Origin: Maniola hyperantus
Taxonomy: Eukaryota > Arthropoda > Insecta > Lepidoptera > Nymphalidae
Reading direction: 5' to 3'
Length of the DNA stretch: 64,000 bases
Assembly: GCF_902806685.2 (NCBI RefSeq)
Contig: NC_048545.1
Location: 3,893,852 to 3,957,851, forward strand
A model generated the notes under the pieces. It saw only the letters and a program-made list of their open reading frames with translations. It made no database searches and was not told the origin of the DNA. A program made the position numbers and the translations under genes. Below are positions 21,683 through 45,225 of this stretch, piece by piece. How positions within the stretch are numbered: position 1 is the stretch's first letter; every line of letters begins with the position of its first letter.

Positions 21683-24600
21683 GTAAGATTTTTATAAAGT
21701 TAATTTATTTATTATTTAAGTTTTTGAAAATAATAAGTAATATATAAGTATGTATGGTATGTACCTAATAATCATTCAAACTCATATTGTTTAAATTGTA
21801 GAAGTACAAGAAATTTTCCTGAAAATCCTAGAGGAAGAAGCAGACGTTTCAGCTGGAGTGGCTGCGATAAAAACATTGCTAACTGTGATAGAAAATTATA
21901 AAGGTATATATAGAAGTCCCGCAAATTGCTATTGCGCTGGAACCATGTCTCATTAACATCAAAATGACGTTATTTTGACGTCAGCCGAAATAAAAATATA
22001 CCATCAGCTCGAAACTTCAGTCTAGTGCTGACGTCACTAAAATGGCGATGTCTGCGTCATAATAGGTATCTGCATGCCAAATTTCAGCCTGATCTGTCCA
22101 GTAGTTTGAGCTGTGTGGTGATAGATCAGTCAGTCGGTCAGTCAGCTTTTGCTTTTACTATACTTACATTTTTACTTATGAAAAATTATTTATTTCTCCC
22201 ACAGTTGCAACAGTGCGAGAGCTAGATCTCAATTTACAGTTGGCGGTGGATGCCATGAGACACTGTGACCAGCCCGTCACAGCTGTGTCTTCGGGCTGCC
22301 AGCTCTTCATGAGATTTATCACTTTTGCCAAGCTAGATGTTAAGGTATTTATGCTATTTTATTTGGAGTCACCTAAGTGGTTCATAATACTTAATGATTT
22401 TAAGCTTATTCATGGTGTAACAACATATTTTAATGTAGATAACAGGTACATACCATGATTAATTTGAAGTTTTTATTTGTCGATATTTCATCCCAATTGC
22501 ACTTTGGTTGAAATGTCGACAAATAAGAATTTAAAATTAATCACCCGTTATGTATATTGAAATATGTTCATAATACTTTTTTAATAAGTAGGTAAATAAT
22601 ATATTACGGAACGTGCAATGGAATGAGGGCCTAGTTGTAACAATGCATATCAATAGATTGCACTAGTGATTCAAGTTGGGAACTGGGTAGGAATCCAAAG
22701 GTCTCTTCATCACCTCCATACCTAGGAGAGCACATTACATCCTGGACCTAGGAATTATCACTAACATCTGATAGAAATCGTAAGACATTTCAGTTGATAC
22801 CATACTCTTAATTGAGTTTTCAATCTCAACAAAGCCTCTCCATTATATGATTAAAGAAAGAAATGCCCTACCCTCAATAGTGAGATATATACAATGCACA
22901 AAACTTAGTCTTCATAGAATCTATTAACAATGCACTTTTGTTTCAGTCCTTTGAAGAATGTGAACAGATCATGTTGCAGCGAGGACGAATCTTTCTAGAC
23001 ACACTATTGGAAGCTCGAGGCAAAGTTGCTAAACAAGCACTGCCATTTATTAGCGATGGTTGTGTAAGTAGAACTATATAATCAGTACCCATATCAGTAC
23101 CCTTATTATAAATGCGAAAGTGTGTTTGGTTTGTCTTTCAATCACGTCGCAACGGAGCAATGGATCGACGTTATTTTTTGCATGGGTATAGTTAAAGACC
23201 TGGAGAATGACATAGGCTACTTTTTACCCCAGAAAATCAAAGAGTTCATATGTCATAACCTACCATACAAAATAAAAAGGAACATACTTTCACGGACTCA
23301 GATCGGATGAGTGCGTAAACGCCGTTACTTTTACCGAATTATTTTATTGTGTACATTATAACTTTTGTTGTTTTAGAAAATCCTAACACACTCTTGTCTT
23401 ATCTAAATTTCTAGATTTAAAGTCTCGTGTGAGGAGATTTCTTACATTGTAATGTACATTAGGTACTTTTTACAGAAAATCCTAACACACTCTCGGTCAA
23501 GAGTGGTATTACAAGCGATGTTGGAAGCTGCAAAAGCAAATAAACGGTTTGAAGTCTTTGTCACAATGTCATGTCCTGACAACAGTGGGTGAGTTACTAT
23601 TTAGAGCCATTACGCATGGTCGACTAGTTGCCCAGCATACCCCATGCGCACAGAGTCGCCGCAACTCCGTAAAATGTGAAAGTTTGGACGCAATTGCGGC
23701 GACTCTATCGACTGCGTCGACGTCCTAAAATTTTAAATTAATAAATGTGTTGCACAAACTTAATGCAGCAATGAAAAATAAATGAATTGTTTTTTTTAAC
23801 TATATACTTAGGCATGTGCTTGACTGCAATTTCACTAGACAGTAGAAAATAATGCAGCCTACGATGGAGCGCGCCTACAAGGTGCATAGAATACATTTCA
23901 AGTCGCATAACGCTGAAAGCACATTTTAATCATCATTATCTCACTCGTTTTAAAAGATGTTAAAAAACAATGGGGCCGATTCTCTTGTACACAATCTCTA
24001 AACTAAACTAAATTAACAGGTCTAAATCTAGTGCTATTCTTTTCCGCAAGCATAATTATAAAAGGGATAGCAATAGATTTAGACGTGCCATTTTAGTTTA
24101 GTTTAGACTTTAGAGATTGTGTACAACGGAATCGGCCACAATTATGTTGTTGTCATTGGGCATCAAAGTCAGCGGAGATCCATGTTGTACATTCGGCTAC
24201 CTGATATTGTAGTGAATGTTTAGGGAACGTATGCACAAAGAGCTAGTGGCGGCGGGCATTGAGGCGACGCTCATCCTAGACGCGGCGGTCGGCTACATTA
24301 TGGAGCAAGTGGACATCGTGATGCTGGGCGCTGAGGGCGTCACGGAGAGCGGCGGGATCATTAACAAGGTAAGTTACACCACAGAATGTGTGGTAATACA
24401 CCACTTGTATGTAGGTAGAATTATAACATTTCATTTGTAGGTAGTCAATAAACAGTATTGAATCAGCTATGCGTGTTTCTCTACAATGTAGAGAAACACG
24501 TAGAGTCTACATGATGGCAGCGGTGGGATAGATTTAATAGTGCCTTTCATTCTAGAATCATTCAGCAGACACTCTCGCCATCATGCTTCAAATTCGTACC

Positions 24601-25439
24601 ACCAAATAGATCCATAAATTACCTAATTTGCCTAATTTGGTTCAAAGTTCAGAGCTCTTTTTTTCATGACGCCAGTATTGTACGTAAAGTCAAAGTCAAA
24701 GTCAAATGATTTATTCAAAATAGGTAATAAATTACTCTTTTTGATGGTCAGATGTTTGATTTGTAAGATATAGTGGTGATAATTATTACGCAAACTTAAA
24801 ACTAAAGCTACGAGGGTTCCAAACGCGCCCAGGTCTGAGAAGAGCCCACAACAAACTCGGCCGGGGATTCTTTTTATTATCACCACTTTACAAAATTATT
24901 CTATACTAGAGAATGCCCGCGACTTCGTCCACGTGGATTTAGTTTTTAAAAATCCCGTGGGAACTCTTTGTTTTCCCGGGATGCAAGCTATCTCTGTACC
25001 AAATTTCGTCAAAATCGGTTGAACGGTTGAGCCGTGAAAAGCTAGCAGACAGACAGACACACTTTTGCATTTATAATATTAGTATGGATTATATTATTGT
25101 ACATATATTGTTTTGTATTAAAATAAAAAATATGTATATTTCGAAAATATTTCTTCACAGATCGGCACATACAGCCTAGCAATGTCGGCTTTAGAACTCA
25201 AGAAACCGGTCTACGTACTAACGGAGAGCTTCAAATTCTCTAGAATATACCCCCTCAACCAACGAGATATACCCAAAGAGTTCAAGTACCTCTCCAGCGT
25301 GCTGAGTTCAGGGAATCTGTCTAAACAGCATCCGTTAGTGGACTACACGCCGCCTGCATACATTACCCTCCTTTTTACCGACTTGGGCATCCTCACGCCA
25401 TCCGCAGTCAGCGACGAGCTAATAAAATTGTATTTGTAA
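21670..25439 (+). CDS. eIF2Balpha: Translation initiation factor eIF2B subunit alpha, complete gene (7 exons, 302 aa)
   Basis: eIF2B is the cytosolic guanine-nucleotide exchange factor that recharges eIF2 with GTP. The alpha subunit belongs to its regulatory core, binds phosphorylated eIF2 alpha, and so couples stress kinases to translation. Coding segments are 21670-21682, 21802-21903, 22205-22344, 22947-23063, 23476-23588, 24224-24368 and 25161-25439. They total 909 nt including TAA, and every junction is GT..AG and in frame. The length matches the ~305-residue family size. An N-terminal helical part (residues 1-~120; [20 protein letters not shown]) precedes the Rossmann-like part, with [11 protein letters not shown] at about 125, DAAVGYIM at 181-188, GAEGV and GGIINKIGTY around 200-214, [16 protein letters not shown], and the C-terminal [20 protein letters not shown]. 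The start is chosen because ATG at 21670 opens a 13-nt exon giving MKKE, which joins in frame. Intron 4 contains a duplicated splice site, described in the findings. Confidence 0.95.
21802..21903 (+). CDS. eIF2Balpha: eIF2B alpha exon 2
   Basis: 102 nt coding for [15 protein letters not shown].. to TVIENYK; acceptor AAATTGTAG, donor GTATAT, both phase 1. An alpha-helical N-terminal segment. Confidence 0.9.
22205..22344 (+). CDS. eIF2Balpha: eIF2B alpha exon 3
   Basis: 140 nt coding for [15 protein letters not shown].. through [11 protein letters not shown] to KLDVK; acceptor TCTCCCACAG, donor GTATTT, ending in phase 0. Confidence 0.95.
22947..23063 (+). CDS. eIF2Balpha: eIF2B alpha exon 4
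   Basis: 117 nt coding for [16 protein letters not shown].. to ALPFISDGC; acceptor TTTGTTTCAG, donor GTAAGT, phase 0 at both ends. Confidence 0.95.
23098..23262 (-). repeat. Family A repeat in eIF2B alpha intron 4
   Basis: Reverse copy: TTATAAATGCGAAAGTGTGT, CAATCACGTCGCAACGGAGC, ATAGTTAAAGACCTGGAGAA, AAAATCAAAGAGTTC. The head module (CGCGGACGAAGTCGC) is missing. Confidence 0.8.
23476..23588 (+). CDS. eIF2Balpha: eIF2B alpha exon 5
   Basis: 113 nt coding for [16 protein letters not shown].. to SCPDNSG, ending in phase 2 with donor GTGAGT. Its first 18 nt and acceptor AG are repeated 99 bp upstream at 23375-23394. Confidence 0.95.
23974..24137. mobile_element. Small inverted-repeat element in eIF2B alpha intron 5
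   Basis: Starts GGCCGATTCTCTTGTACACA and ends with its imperfect reverse complement GTGTACAACGGAATCGGCC. The arms of ~45 bp contain CAATCTCTAAACTAAACTAA and its mirror. The size (~164 bp) suits a non-autonomous DNA element (MITE). A diverged copy of the left arm is at 46497-46530. Confidence 0.75.
24224..24368 (+). CDS. eIF2Balpha: eIF2B alpha exon 6
   Basis: 145 nt coding for [15 protein letters not shown].. [14 protein letters not shown].. GAEGV..GGIINK; donor AAG/GTAAGT. The acceptor is weak (GAATGTTTAG), but frame and homology are clear. GC-rich compared with its introns. Confidence 0.95.
24472..24500. repeat. 14-bp perfect hairpin with a 1-nt loop
   Basis: CGTGTTTCTCTACA at 24472-24485, A, then its exact reverse complement at 24487-24500. 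Lies in eIF2B alpha intron 6. Confidence 0.85.
24686..24898 (-). repeat. Family E repeat in eIF2B alpha intron 6
   Basis: Very similar to 15016-15235: TGATTTATTCAAAATAGGTA, CTACGAGGGTTCCAAACGCG, GAGAAGAGCCCACAACAAAC. It is followed directly by a family A copy. Confidence 0.8.
24903..25088 (+). repeat. Family A repeat in eIF2B alpha intron 6
   Basis: GAATGCCCGCGACTTCGTCC, then GGGAACTCTTTGTTTTCCCG and the variant second half (CTATCTCTGTACCAAATTTC, AACGGTTGAGCCGTGAAAAG, CAGACAGACACACTTTTGC), ending near AATATTAGTATGGAT. Confidence 0.85.
25161..25439 (+). CDS. eIF2Balpha: eIF2B alpha exon 7 (last)
   Basis: 279 nt coding for [15 protein letters not shown].. to DELIKLYL and TAA. Acceptor TTTCTTCACAG. 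This is the best conserved part of the family. Confidence 0.97.
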   Translation: MGTYSLAMSALELKKPVYVLTESFKFSRIYPLNQRDIPKEFKYLSSVLSSGNLSKQHPLVDYTPPAYITLLFTDLGILTPSAVSDELIKLYL

Positions 25440-25463
25440 AGGATTTCTTTTTATACTATGTTA

Positions 25464-25469
25464 AATAAA
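25464..25469 (+). terminator. Poly(A) signal of eIF2B alpha
   Basis: AATAAA 25 nt after the stop codon, followed by a T-rich stretch (GATATTTTTT, TGTTTTTGTG) of the kind expected downstream of cleavage. This implies a very short 3' UTR. Confidence 0.7.
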
Positions 25470-25589
25470 CGATATTTTTTTAATGTTTTTGTGTATATTT
25501 TTCACTCGGGTTTTTCCTTTTTGAAAGAAAAGATCAATCTAAGATAATCATTTTAATTAGGATAATAAGTAAGTATTACGTACTGTAAA

Positions 25590-25650
25590 AAAAGCTGTGA
25601 TAGCCTAGAAGTTAAGGCGTTCGCCTCCTAATCAGAGGTCAGAGGTGTGT
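25590..25650 (+). mobile_element. SINE S1 head only
   Basis: GCTGTGATAGCCTAGAAGTT and CCTCCTAATCAGAGGTCAGAGG: the tRNA-like head broken off before box B. Confidence 0.65.
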
Positions 25651-27660
25651 TTTTAAATATGTATCGATTTTCGAATTTCATCGAAATTAGAAGAGGGTAC
25701 CTACTCAGTTTATTGTGTTACAATAATGTTAACGATTAAAAAGTTCCTTATTAAGGAACTTATCCTCAGGAAATCAGGTTTTCAGTATGAAAAAAAGATT
25801 AATTCCAAAAATCTTCTGGCACTTTATTAATATCATATTATAAGTATATATTTACAGTATTATCGTATATCCATTATTAACATACTAAGCACTTAAGGTA
25901 GAATAATATATCTCACTGCCAGTTATGTAGGTATATATTTTATTACATGTTCGACATACAACTAGGCAAGAAAAATATATAGAATAAATGGAAGCACACA
26001 GGTTATCACATTTAATAATAACTTCAACATTGTACAATTTTCAATCATTTTAAGATAGAACACCTTATAGATAAAACCTAATCGTCTTTAAACAGCTAGG
26101 TATAGCCGCTCTAACAGACAGTGTCTAAAAAAGCTCTAGCCCGAGCATCTCATTGGAAGCCTAAGCGGCTAAAATCAGTCACTCCATCTACAGTCCACTC
26201 AGCTTTTGTAAAGGAGAGTCACTCAAGCAATAAGTAGCCAATGGGCGTCAAACTTTATTGTTAAGCATAAAATCATCTAAAAATTAATAAGAATAAAAAG
26301 TTGGTACCTATCAAAATGTATCTAAGTATATTTTTTGTACAAAGTAATTCGAACATGAGAACTTGTAACACCATAAATTTAGTCCATTAAAATTTACTGT
26401 AACAATTTTGATATAACTTCCATTCCTAAAAGTTCTAGACAAGACAAGAGATCAATTCTTTTATGACATTCAAATTATTCCCACTCAAATACATTGATGT
26501 AATGCTTATAATACTAAAATGTACGATATTTTTTTATACTTACATATTTTATGTAGGTAATTAATATAAAAGTAGACTACAAAATCTATAAAGTAAAATA
26601 AACTAAAGGTACCTATGGAGATATTAGGTAGACTGATAGGTAGGTACTGCATATAAGGATACCTATCCACCGAAACGGAGCGTAGCAGAGATAACGTGTT
26701 AAAAAACCAATCAGATTTTACAAAGATGACATAATCAATAATCTAGATTCACTTGATTTCAGCATGGGGTAATTTAAGTGGCTGATGAACGAATTCCTGA
26801 AAAGTCAGCAACGCATTGGCGGTTTTTCTGGTGTTGCAAATGTTCATGGGCGGTAGATCAAGTGACCCATTTGCGTATTTGCTCGCTATTTATATTTTTA
26901 AAAAATCTAATTAAACACGTGTTAACTCCGCTTCGCTTCAGTGAACAGGCACCCTTCTATTGAGTGACGAGACTCACAACACTGTAATATTTTGTGTCTT
27001 GAGAGAATTTACATAATATTTTATGTATTACATAATACAAATCAATACTGATATTTCATTATCATTTGTCTTGCCATTTTGGGTACATTGTAACTCATAA
27101 ATCATACACATGTTACATAACAAAAAAAAAGAAGACTTAGCTTATTATTATACGACCATTATTTATTATTATAGGTACATAATGGGAAACATAATTAAGA
27201 AGACATTAAACTGATATTATGGAATATTTAATACAAACAATTGTCAAAAGCAGCAGCTACAATAATTATAAACACATAGGTAAATTTCGTTTTATAAAAT
27301 ATCATTTCAAAGGTATGATTATGTAACTTGTTATAAAACTTTACATTTATATAACATGTCCATCCACACCTACCTACTACATGTACTTAACACATGTTTT
27401 ATAAGTATAATAAAACGCATGGATTTAATAATAAAACAGACAGACGGTACCTACCTACCTTTGTTATTAAAATGTCATTGGACCTTTCTGTACTTAATGA
27501 ATGTTTTAGAAAATGATTGTTGCACCAATTTATCTTGGAACTATTTTATATAGGTAGGTACGAGTTACGTTGTAAAGTATTTTTGATGGAACGTTATCAA
27601 ATCAATTATTTAGTGAACCGTTGCTTGTTATAGTTGTGGTGGTAGAATCACAGCTACACC
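25651..27660. other. Intergenic DNA between the convergent eIF2B alpha and FER genes
   Basis: AT-rich with no supported exon. At 26778-26890 there is a diverged repeat (GATGAACGAATTCCTGAAAA, GCAACGCATTGGCGG, GTTCATGGGCGGTAGATCAA, TTGCTCGCTATTTATATTT) that also occurs at 54215-54330; it resembles a widespread lepidopteran repeat tail ending in a poly-A-like run. Confidence 0.45.
26778..26900 (+). repeat. Dispersed repeat family H
   Basis: Shared with 54215-54330: AATTCCTGAAA, GGCAACGCAT, TCTGGTG(T/C)TGCAAATGTTCA and TTTGCTCGCTATTT, followed by an A-rich end. Confidence 0.65.
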
Positions 27661-27661
27661 T

Positions 27662-27782
27662 AAGCATCGATTCGCATTTTATCTTTTGAAAACAGGTTTC
27701 TGATGCGTACCTACCTATGCATCATCAATCATAAAAAATATTAATTCTCATTAGATAAAACTGAAATGCGAATCGATGCTAA
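27662..27782. mobile_element. Small inverted-repeat element
   Basis: Left arm AGCATCGATTCGCATTTTAT and right arm ATAAAACTGAAATGCGAATC with GATGCT after it: arms of ~22 bp with one small bulge, ~120 bp in all. It lies only ~28 bp from the larger GC-rich element at 27810. Confidence 0.7.
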
Positions 27783-27809
27783 TTGCTAACAGGTCTAAAT
27801 TAAGCCTAA

Positions 27810-28210
27810 AGGTTCGTACGCACCTGAGCGGCGCGGCGCGGCGCTTCTGTCCGACTGCAGAACGCGTCACCTCAGGCCGCTCGACGGTGCCTACCGCACT
27901 ACAACTTCAGTACGCGGCAACTCGCGTCACTTGCGCGTCACTTTTATACCCGTTAGCGTACGAGCGCGAAGCGCCGTGCCGCGCCGCTGGGTATGTCGCA
28001 CTAGCGTCACTGCACTGCGCGTCGCTTCGCTGCGCTTCAAAATATTCTCTCCAGCCGTGCCGCGCGGCAACGCGCGGTGAAGCGCTGTGCAGCGCCGCTC
28101 TAGTGCGATATGCGCCATACAAAATGATAGAAATGATATTTTGACGCTCTGTGCCGCGACGTGCAGCTCGCTGAAGCGCCGCGCCGCGCCGCTCAGGTGC
28201 GTACGAACCT
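27810..28210. mobile_element. GC-rich 401-bp element with perfect 38-bp terminal inverted repeats
   Basis: Ends at 27810-27847 and 28173-28210 are exact reverse complements (outer bases AGGTTCGTACGCACC, inner part a GGCGCGGCGC run). The element is flanked on both sides by TAA (27807-27809 and 28211-28213), which fits a 3-bp target duplication. It is extremely rich in CG dinucleotides, unlike the AT-rich surroundings. Overlapping open frames on both strands are by-products of the GC content; no transposase motif is visible. This is a non-autonomous DNA element, possibly PIF/Harbinger-like from the TAA duplication. Confidence 0.85.
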
Positions 28211-28401
28211 TAAGGGTTATTTTCTGGAGACTCGGCGCGTTGCACATTGCGTCGCGCATCGTACTCCGCCATATACCAAGCAAACGCTTCTGCAAGAACG
28301 CTCCATTAGAGTCAACAGCGTGACGCGACGGACCACGCGCCGTGTCTTCAGAAAAGAGCTTAACGATTCCATGTAATCAATGACAGATAATCTGCTACCT
28401 A

Positions 28402-28407
28402 TTTATT
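28402..28407 (-). terminator. Candidate poly(A) signal of FER
   Basis: AATAAA on the minus strand 27 nt downstream of the FER stop codon. The implied 3' UTR is very short, as in eIF2B alpha. Confidence 0.5.
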
Positions 28408-28433
28408 TGTAATATTCCCACTAATATGTAGCG

Positions 28434-41199
<12,766 letters not shown>

Positions 41200-41284
41200 C
41201 TGCCGACAAAGACATAAATCTGAGTCAAATAAGGAATTAAACACACGGGCATTGGGCACCTATAGACATACAAGATCATGTACT

Positions 41285-41480
41285 TTTAATTTACATGGCG
41301 GCCATTTTGAGGTTTTTATTATTTGTTGTCAATTCGGCACACACATTCTGTGAAAATTTTAACCCTCTACCTATTACGGTTGATAAAACACAGCCCGCTG
41401 ACAGATAGACGGACAGACGGATGGATAGCGGAGGCTTAGTAATACCCGTTGGCACCCTTCGGCACCAATCCTAAAAAGCG
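41285..41480 (+). repeat. Dispersed repeat family D, second copy
   Basis: ACATGGCGGCCATTTTGAGG, GTGAAAATTTTAACCCTC, TTGATAAAACACAGCCCGCT, GACAGATAGACGGACAGACG and GGCTTAGTAATACCCGTTGG. Confidence 0.8.
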
Positions 41481-41932
41481 TAGTCGCAATTATTGTGGCT
41501 GCAGGACTGCAGATCTATAAGTCTACAATTTCTGGCGTAAAAAAACTATTTAACAAAAATAAATACAATATTCACTAAACGTTCCTGTTGTTTATGGATT
41601 CATAAAATGAAATACACAAACAAACATTCATCAACAACGGTAACATTTATCTTTACATATCCAATAAATCAACAAACACATTCATAAAACAAATGTGAAA
41701 ATATACACATGAGTGTGAAAAGATTTAATAACGATTTAATGGTCACAAGATGTTAATGTTGAGAGCTACTTGATATTTAAGTTGTTATTATTTTTGACCG
41801 CCTTTTTTAACCAAGCGGCAAGAGCAATAATTAAGAAAGTGATTTACATTGAGAACTAATGATTTGACACCAATGTGCGACAAACTTAAAAAGCGGTGAC
41901 AAATATTCTGCTGAAAAAAACTACAGAGTTCT

Positions 41933-42172
41933 CAAACCACGGCCGGCCCGCTACTAAGCACAGGTATCCTATTAGAATGAGAAAGGTTTAGGCCATAGCA
42001 AACCACCCTGGCAAAGTGCAGATGCAGGTTTCCTCGCGATGTTTTCCTTCACCGTTAAAGCAAGTGATATTAAATTGCTTACAACGCACATAATTCCGAA
42101 ATATTTGAGGTGCGTACCCAAATACGAGCCCCCAAAGCTGTCCTTAACACAACCACTAGGCTGTCACGTATC
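41933..42172 (-). mobile_element. SINE S1, reverse, diverged
   Basis: Minus-strand order is intact: GACAGCCTAGTGGTTGTG, then TTGTGTGCGTTGTAAGCA region, GGTGAAGGAAAACATCGCGA and CCAGGGTGGTTTGCTATGG. Box B is degraded. Confidence 0.75.
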
Positions 42173-42965
42173 TATCTATTATGGGAAGAACAATTATCAT
42201 TGCTACATAGTGTATAAATTAAAAAATGTAAATCGCTCCCATCATATGGAATATATCCCACCACATTTTTGCTCCATCATCAGACCACTGGGTCACTGTC
42301 TGAATGCCAACTACTCGTACCTACACGTCGAGACCAAACAACACAGATCTGCAGTAAGTTGCCAAGGAGTTGGATAGTCCGAGAACTGTCTTCGTTACGG
42401 AGCCAGATCAAGCCTTAAGGTTGCCAAATTATTTTAGTGACCTATTGTAGGGTCTACCAACGCTGTGCTTTCCGGTGCGAGGTTGCCATTCTCTGGTATA
42501 TAGTGTGTTATCTATGAATCTAACACCTTGGGAGTTGGGACCCTAACGTCTATCGGTTCTTCGAAATATATGCTTCTTCCATGGCCACTTTAGCTTCGCA
42601 ACGCGTTGGGCTAAGTTAATGTCGGGTTACACTGGCTTTTCTACGGATTTCATCATTTCTGATTTGATCACGTAGAGAATTTCTGAGCATAACGCGAGGC
42701 TTGGCTCCCCTCCCCTACAGATATTTTAATACCTATTATAAATATATGCAAAAATAGCATGGCATACAAAATTCGCAATAAAACTACTGTGCATAATAAT
42801 TAGAGTAACACGATATCAATCTTTTCACGGAAGACATCGTTGGCGGGTTTATAAATCGTTTTGACAAACAGTTCGTTATAGGTGTAATTTACTTGTACGA
42901 GTTGCACCTACCTGCTACATTTTTAAGTTATATTAACTTAGAGAGTATAGAATATAGAATAATAT

Positions 42966-43137
42966 TAGCTTATCCCGGCGACTTTGCGGACGTGGACTAC
43001 ACTAAAACCCCTATTTTACCCCCTTAGAATTTTCAAATATCATTTCTTAATTGTCCAAATTTCAGCCCGATCCATCCAGTAGTTTGAGCTGTGCGTTGAT
43101 AGATCAGTCAGTCAGTCACCTTTTCGTGTTATAACGG
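42966..43137 (-). repeat. Family B repeat, shortened
   Basis: ATCCCGGCGACTTTGCGGAC, CCCCTATTTTACCCCCTTAG, CAGCCCGATCCATCCAGTAG, GATAGATCAGTCAGTCAGTC and CACCTTTTCGTGTTATA. The microsatellite is short. Confidence 0.8.
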
Positions 43138-43502
43138 AGTTAGGAAGGAGTTGTAATCCAACTCACGTACAGTACCTACCTACTACCTATACCACTTAGG
43201 TCTTAGGCGTTCATTAAATTATTACATACAGACACCTCAAACCGAATAAGTTTTTAAGCCTATATTTATGAAAAAGAGGGGTTTTTCTTATCCTCATCTC
43301 TCATCGACATCTCAGTCTCATCGACATCGTTCCACTTTTCCGCTGTAAATTACATTGCAAGTCATGTACTGTACCTATAACATTACCACAGAAGCTATAT
43401 ATTATCACCATGAAAGTTTCTCACGGCATCTGGAGCGGGCTAATAACTCAATAAAGATCAATAATAATTAACTAAGTAGGTACCTATACTAGTAGCAGTT
43501 AA

Positions 43503-43690
43503 TCCATATTAGGTATCCATACTAATATTATAAATCCGATCTGTTTGTCTGTCTGTCTGCTAGACTTACACAGCCCATCTGTTCAACCGATTTTGACGAA
43601 ATTTAGTATAGCGATATACCTACTTTTTATCCCGGAAAATCAAAGAGTTCCCACGGGATTTTTAAAAACCAAAATCCACGCGGACGAAGT
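43503..43690 (-). repeat. Family A repeat, variant second half
   Basis: ATACTAATATTATAAATCCG, GTCTGTCTGTCTGCTAGACT, CAACCGATTTTGACGAAATT, AAAGAGTTCCCACGGGATTT and CCACGCGGACGAAGTGG. Confidence 0.85.
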
Positions 43691-43811
43691 GGTAGCTAAT
43701 AAACAAATACATAAAATTATATAGATTACATTTCCGGATTTATAAGTAATACCTATTAAAATTGCGAGCTACTAGGAAAGGTAGATAGTAGATTATCCAA
43801 ATATCTAATTA

Positions 43812-43957
43812 CCCTCTAACAAATAAACCTGGAATAGCGGTGGAATAGTTATACTCTGTTTTGTCTTTCTCTGTCATCAGTAATTTGACATTTGAAGGAA
43901 AAAGACAAAACAGAGTATTACTATTCCACCGCTATTCCAGATTTATTTGTTAGAGGG
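43812..43957. mobile_element. 146-bp inverted-repeat element flanked by TTA
   Basis: Starts CCCTCTAACAAATAAACCTG and ends CAGATTTATTTGTTAGAGGG. The arms extend ~58 bp through GGAATAGCGGTGGAATAG and ACTCTGTTTTGTCTTT with one or two mismatches. TTA on both sides fits a 3-bp target duplication. Confidence 0.85.
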
Positions 43958-44745
43958 TTAGTATATTGGTCCTTATTTTTAACTTACCTCACCCTACTTT
44001 TACTTAGGAATTAGTACTTATATGTAAATAAAATATTCCATACAATTATTTAATAATAAAATATAATGAATATAATATAGCAATCACTGACTGACAGCCT
44101 TCCGTGAAACCGGAAATATTTGGCATACATTCCCAAGCTCTGCGCTTGCGTCACCAATAACGATTGTCGACTCGTCATGACTGCCGCGTCTATGTATTAA
44201 TTAGATACCTGCCCATCTATTTAATATTATTTTTCGGTATCTTTTACTCACACGCCTGTGTGCTAAATAAATACATATAAAAACCAAAACACCTATTTAG
44301 ATAGGTACTCATCTACATTTAAAACAACTAAACTTAAAAATAAAACTTGTATCTATTTTACGAGTTAAAAAGTGATCATATAAGGGTTCCGTTTTTCCTT
44401 TTGAGGTACGGAACTCTAAAAACATGGCAAGCTATCTCTGTAGGTACCAAAGTTCAATAAAATCGGGCGGAAAATAATTCAGACGGGCCATAAAAATCTA
44501 ACAGACAGATAGACAAACACACTTTCGCATTTATAATATTAGTATGGCGAAGAGTATGGATTTATGTCTCAACTCAACTCTCAACTTATTCCATTATTGA
44601 ACTCGGGCACAAAGCTATGGATTCCTTGGAGAACATAGAATATTTTTATCTCGTAAACGTAAAAGTTACCCTGGTTCTAAATTAGGTACCTATGTGACCT
44701 CCTCATTTTTGATTTGACAATATAGACAAACTGCGAGCATGAATG

Positions 44746-44960
44746 AGTACCCATATCATAAATGCGAAATGATGTTTGTTTGTTGGTTTATTGGTTTGTT
44801 GTTTTGTCCTTCAATCACGTCGCAACGGACCAACGGATTGACGTGATTTTTTGAATGTTTATAGTTGAAGACGCGGAGAGTGACATAGGCTACTTTTTAT
44901 CCAATGGGATTTTCAAACCCTAAATCTACGCAGACGAAGTCGCGGGCATCAGCTAGTAGT
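44746..44960 (-). repeat. Family A repeat, reverse
   Basis: CATAAATGCGAAATGATGTT, CAATCACGTCGCAACGGACC, GGCTACTTTTTATCCAATGG (a deletion here), CTAAATCTACGCAGACGAAG and GCGGGCATCAGCTAGTAG. Confidence 0.85.
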
Positions 44961-45225
44961 AATATATCTCTACAGCCACCGCCATCAACAAAGTAAACAA
45001 GCTAAACTGACCTGTAGCTAAACAAAATAGTAACAATAATAGTAATACAGCCAATGCTGGTCACTGGTTAGTACAATGTAATATACCGTTATTTTTAAAC
45101 CGATACACCGAATCCATTCGCACGTGACTTGCACGCAATCACATAATGGCCATCATGAGTACAACGCGGTTGTATTGTAAATGTATATTCACTATTAGCT
45201 GTTTCACGGCTGATGGGCACTGTGA

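Noticed and set aside
27776..28376. Several overlapping long open frames on both strands
   Set aside because: They come from the high GC content and mirror symmetry of the 401-bp element. Peptides are arginine/alanine-rich and differ on each strand without a conserved motif.
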